This document shows positions 31,795 to 34,986 of a DNA stretch of 34,986 bases, piece by piece. Source of the DNA: Caryophanales bacterium (GTDB lineage Bacteria; Bacillota_I; Bacilli_A; RF39; UBA660). Under the pieces are notes generated by a model, which saw only the letters and a list, made by a program, of their open reading frames with translations, did no database searches and was not told the DNA's origin. A program made the translations under genes and the position numbers. Every line of letters begins with the position of its first letter. Position 1 is the first letter of the stretch. The DNA is taken from the NCBI GenBank assembly GCA_016291995.1, contig JAEEZV010000022.1, positions 1-34,986 of the forward strand, in the 5' to 3' direction.

Positions 31795-34035
31795 TTACAC
31801 TTCCTCTCTATAAGATGTCATTGCACTATTTTTAAATATCTTATTTGAAAATCTTTGTGATATTAAATATGACATTAGAACTAAAATAATATACATTAAA
31901 ACATAATCTCTTAATTTTAAATATTCATAAATATTAGCAATAAATTTAATATATATAACATTGAATTTAACTAATAAAGTTAATCCTATATATACCAAAT
32001 ATGCAATTGTTGCATCAGTAAATATTTCAATATCTAATATTCTCTTTAAATGAATAAAATTAGCTCCTAATATTCTCAATGTTGAGAAATAAACATTACG
32101 TGATTTTAATATTAGTTTTATAACAAAATATGAAATAAAGAATAATGTAACTACCAATATAATTGTTACAACTAGTTTTAAAATCTTTAGAATCTTTAAC
32201 GCCTCAGCTCCGAAATTCTCTAATGTATGCCTAATTTGTAATGTCGTATAACCAAGTTCCTCTAAATCTTCGCATAATTTATCAACATTTTCTGGATGAT
32301 CTGCCATGACACTAGCTTGATAACTTTCTTTATTAAATAATTTATTATAATCAGAATTACTTATAAATATTGAACCATTTATTGGATTAGTTTTATTTAA
32401 CCATAATAATTCACCAACCGTTTTATCGGTATATACTCTACTTATATTTAAACTTAATTCATCTTCATAATATAAATTCTTAACATTTATCTTAAGATTC
32501 TTATTTCTACAATAATAGTCTTTACATGCATAACTAATTGCTTCAGAAACATATGCCTCTCCAGAAGAAACTCTATCTGTAGGTCTTATATCGAAATTAT
32601 ATCCTGGAGCAACATAACTTTCATAGCTCTTATTATTGATAATTACATTAACATTACTACGTTCATGATTAATTCTCTTCATGTAACTATCTAGAATATT
32701 TCCACTAACATATATCATATTTTGTTGATTAGAAACGACTCCAACTATTGTTGCTCTATCTTGAATGTATTTAACACCTACAACATTAATTTTAAATGTT
32801 TCTGTATCACCTTCTAAATAGTAATCCTTAGTAATTGCTTCTTCTAGTTTATCAACGAAATAATAATCATATGATGTTGTAAGATATATTACTTCATTAT
32901 CATTTTCAGGCATTCTACCATAATCTAGTTTACCTTCAAAACTATCTAGATCATTAAGATTACCTGATAAATTAAAGTAACTTCCATCATTACTCTCAAA
33001 CCACATAGTATTATCTAATATTAAATCGTTCTCTACAACTTTAGATACACCATCTAATTCTTTAATTTTATTAAAATCATCATTACTTATTGAAGAACCA
33101 TCTGTCTTTTTAATGACAATTCTCGTATCACTTAAATCATTAAAATAATAGTTATATCCTATCTTACTTTCCTCATATTCATTCTTTCTAAAAGAACCAT
33201 ACACACTAAGTAAACTGATAGTAACAAAGAAAAATACAATAAACATTAAAATAAATTTAGGAATTATATTAAATGTATTACGAAGTCCCAATCTAATCTT
33301 ATTAAACCATCCAATATTCTTAAATTCTCTTACTTCTAAATTCTTAACTTTCTCAGTTTTAACTACTTCCTTATCAGAAACAATTTTACCATCATGCATT
33401 TTTACAACACGTGTTGCCAAGTCTTCAATTTCCTTAAAGTTGTGTGTAACAACAATAACCAATTTATCCTTTGATATTTCTTTTAATAGTTTAATAACAT
33501 CTTTAGCAGATCTACTATCAAGATTACCTGTCGGTTCATCACAGACGATAATTGGTGTTTCTTTAGCCAATGCTCTTGCAATAGCTACTCTTTGTTTTTG
33601 TCCACCAGATAATTTAGATACTTTTGTTTTCTTATACTTCTTAAGTCCTACCTTATCGATTAACTCTAATACTTTTTCTTTAACTTCTTTTCTTTTATAC
33701 CCATTTAAAAGCATTACTAGTTCGATATTTTGATATACTGTATAACTATTAACTAAATTAAAATTCTGAAAAATGTTAGAAACATATTTCTTACGATATT
33801 CTTCAAAATCTTCTTCACGATAATGGCTTGTTTCTTCTCCATTAATATACATTTCTCCTTCTTCATAACTATCGAGTCCAGAGATAACATTTAAAAGAGT
33901 ACTCTTACCACTACCAGATTCACCAATAATAGCTACGAATTCACCTAAATGAAATTCGATATTTATTTTAGTAAAACCTGAAGCAATAACACCTTTACTA
34001 TAATAGAATTTTGATACGTTTTTTAACTTTAACAT
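31795..34035 (-). CDS. ABC transporter, fused ATPase and permease (partner of the 29369 protein)
   Basis: 746 residues. ATPase with Walker A GESGSGKSTLLN (about 37-48), Q-loop FQNFNLV, signature LSGGQKQRVAIARAL, Walker B PIIVCDEPTGNLDS and H-loop VVTHNFKE. A membrane helix near 255-278, an extracellular domain (about 280-610) with a Cys-containing YACKDYYCRNK segment, and three C-terminal helices follow. Its FtsX-like motif (LRILGANFIHLKRILDIE) is more divergent than in the downstream partner. Likely a heterodimeric exporter or mechanotransmission system. GAGGGTGAT precedes the ATG. Confidence 0.9.
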   Translation of the reverse strand: MLKLKNVSKFYYSKGVIASGFTKINIEFHLGEFVAIIGESGSGKSTLLNVISGLDSYEEGEMYINGEETSHYREEDFEEYRKKYVSNIFQNFNLVNSYTVYQNIELVMLLNGYKRKEVKEKVLELIDKVGLKKYKKTKVSKLSGGQKQRVAIARALAKETPIIVCDEPTGNLDSRSAKDVIKLLKEISKDKLVIVVTHNFKEIEDLATRVVKMHDGKIVSDKEVVKTEKVKNLEVREFKNIGWFNKIRLGLRNTFNIIPKFILMFIVFFFVTISLLSVYGSFRKNEYEESKIGYNYYFNDLSDTRIVIKKTDGSSISNDDFNKIKELDGVSKVVENDLILDNTMWFESNDGSYFNLSGNLNDLDSFEGKLDYGRMPENDNEVIYLTTSYDYYFVDKLEEAITKDYYLEGDTETFKINVVGVKYIQDRATIVGVVSNQQNMIYVSGNILDSYMKRINHERSNVNVIINNKSYESYVAPGYNFDIRPTDRVSSGEAYVSEAISYACKDYYCRNKNLKINVKNLYYEDELSLNISRVYTDKTVGELLWLNKTNPINGSIFISNSDYNKLFNKESYQASVMADHPENVDKLCEDLEELGYTTLQIRHTLENFGAEALKILKILKLVVTIILVVTLFFISYFVIKLILKSRNVYFSTLRILGANFIHLKRILDIEIFTDATIAYLVYIGLTLLVKFNVIYIKFIANIYEYLKLRDYVLMYIILVLMSYLISQRFSNKIFKNSAMTSYREEV

Positions 34036-34083
34036 TTAATCACCCTCTAAAAATTATTATATCACTATTAAAAATATACTTCA

Positions 34084-34986
34084 CTACTCATCATAATAAT
34101 TTACATAATTATCTTTTAACTTTGTCAAATTATCGCGAGATATATAAACTTTTTCAATATCATATCCATAATTATATTCTTTAAGTTCTTTTTTCTTTAA
34201 CGAATTAATTACATCTTTAAAAATTGTAAATCCATCATAGTCATCGAAAAACATCGTCATTGAATATACTTTGTTATGATTATAAACCTCATATGTATGC
34301 GTATATATTTTAGATTCCGCACATGTGCTTAAATCAAATTTAATTATATCTAAATCATTATCAATAACAATTTGATCATCTTTTAAATCGATAATGCTAG
34401 GAAGAACTAAATCATCCTTCATCTCAATAGTAATTGTCTTATTTGCTTTTTCACAAAAATTTTCTATTATTGTAAATGATTGCATATCATAAAAAGCAAG
34501 TCCTATACCTATTCCAAAGCATAGTATACTAAGAATAAATAACATAAATATCTTTTTATAATCTTGCTTTCTATCAAATATTAAATTAAAGATAAACCAT
34601 ACAAGTATAAATAAGAATAAACATGCCCCGATAGTCCCTAAAGAAATTCCGGCAAAAAACATTCCGTATATTACAAATAAAAGACTAACTGTTGCTACAG
34701 CTACTAAAGAAATAAATGCAATAACTAAAGGTATTGCCACAAAAAGCACTATGGCTTTAAATAAAAAGATAAATATTTTCCAAACTGTTTTAAGAAAATT
34801 AAAACTACTATGTTTTGGATCACGAATAACTACTTTGTATTCTTCCTTTTCTTTAAGTTCTTGAATTGGTTCTTCTACTCTTGTTTTATCGATGTTTTTA
34901 TCAGTAATAACAACATAATAATCTAAGTATCTTGTCCTAAACACTTTAATGACAATCATTATTCCTAAAATAATCCATGCTATATA
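34084..34986 (-). CDS. Partial multi-helix membrane protein of unknown function (N-terminus beyond window)
   Basis: The frame stays open from the first internal ATG (34959) to the right edge: nine more codons (ending AWIILGI) extend a hydrophobic stretch, so the real start lies outside. At least 300 residues are present. The first helix spans the edge (IAWIILGIMIVIKVF). Three close helices in the middle (about residues 60-150 of the visible part) resemble the membrane part of HAAS/DUF1700-type proteins often found with such ABC genes; this is a weak comparison. The C-terminal about 120 residues are soluble and outside. It lies 48 nt upstream of the ABC pair on the same strand. Confidence 0.7.
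   Translation of the reverse strand, partial: YIAWIILGIMIVIKVFRTRYLDYYVVITDKNIDKTRVEEPIQELKEKEEYKVVIRDPKHSSFNFLKTVWKIFIFLFKAIVLFVAIPLVIAFISLVAVATVSLLFVIYGMFFAGISLGTIGACLFLFILVWFIFNLIFDRKQDYKKIFMLFILSILCFGIGIGLAFYDMQSFTIIENFCEKANKTITIEMKDDLVLPSIIDLKDDQIVIDNDLDIIKFDLSTCAESKIYTHTYEVYNHNKVYSMTMFFDDYDGFTIFKDVINSLKKKELKEYNYGYDIEKVYISRDNLTKLKDNYVNYYDE

Overview
The window is about 35 kb of AT-rich DNA (roughly 30% GC by eye) from a Gram-positive, low-GC Bacillota-type organism. The evidence is WhiA and YvcK side by side, a T-box leader on tyrS, SpoVD/FtsW/MraY-type wall genes, SipW-type signal peptides, strong GGAGG ribosome sites and TTGACA/TATAAT promoters. The gene set and the cohesin/dockerin modules resemble uncultured gut Bacilli or Clostridia. 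I cannot name a species, and the genetic code looks standard. No rRNA, tRNA, CRISPR array, IS element or origin was seen.

Layout, left to right. 1-906 (-): a partial SipW-type surface protein running off the edge. 1048-3178 (-): lemA plus a DUF3137 membrane protein. 3257-6846 (-): a tyrS operon (tyrS, an E2-like acyltransferase lacking its catalytic His, folD, a PF06541 membrane protein) behind a tyrosine T-box. 7083-9530 (-): yvcK, whiA and a CYTH protein. 9604-10455 (-): a lone BRO-family gene. 10552-11808 (-): a second SipW-type surface protein with a LamG-like domain. 12082-16198 (+): spoVD-type PBP, mraY and ftsW, behind a structured leader that ends in a terminator. 16193-19571 (-): a dockerin-bearing glucosaminidase and a membrane-anchored Ig/cadherin-like protein. 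19705-20286 (+): yigZ. 20279-21814 (-): tmk and a DUF368 (PopT-type) undecaprenyl-phosphate transporter. 21860-25260 (-): three consecutive cohesin-like surface proteins, one with its own dockerin. 25380-27656 (-): lon. 27944-29345 (+): three small genes of unknown role. 29369-34986 (-): two tandem ABC ATPase-permease fusions and a partial membrane protein.

The most notable content is a compact cohesin-dockerin surface system. Three cohesin-like proteins with different anchors (C-terminal TM, N-terminal signal-anchor, sortase-like NPSTG tail) lie about 2.3 kb from a peptidoglycan glucosaminidase that ends in a dockerin. The hydrolase is convergent with septal wall-synthesis genes, and a lipid-carrier recycling gene lies nearby. 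The inferred picture is a small cell-wall-remodelling complex held together by cohesin-dockerin pairs rather than a plant-fibre cellulosome. The second highlight is the leader in front of the PBP gene, with mutually exclusive hairpins and a terminator. Several promoters share an extended -10 (TGnTATAAT) and a very short 5' leader.
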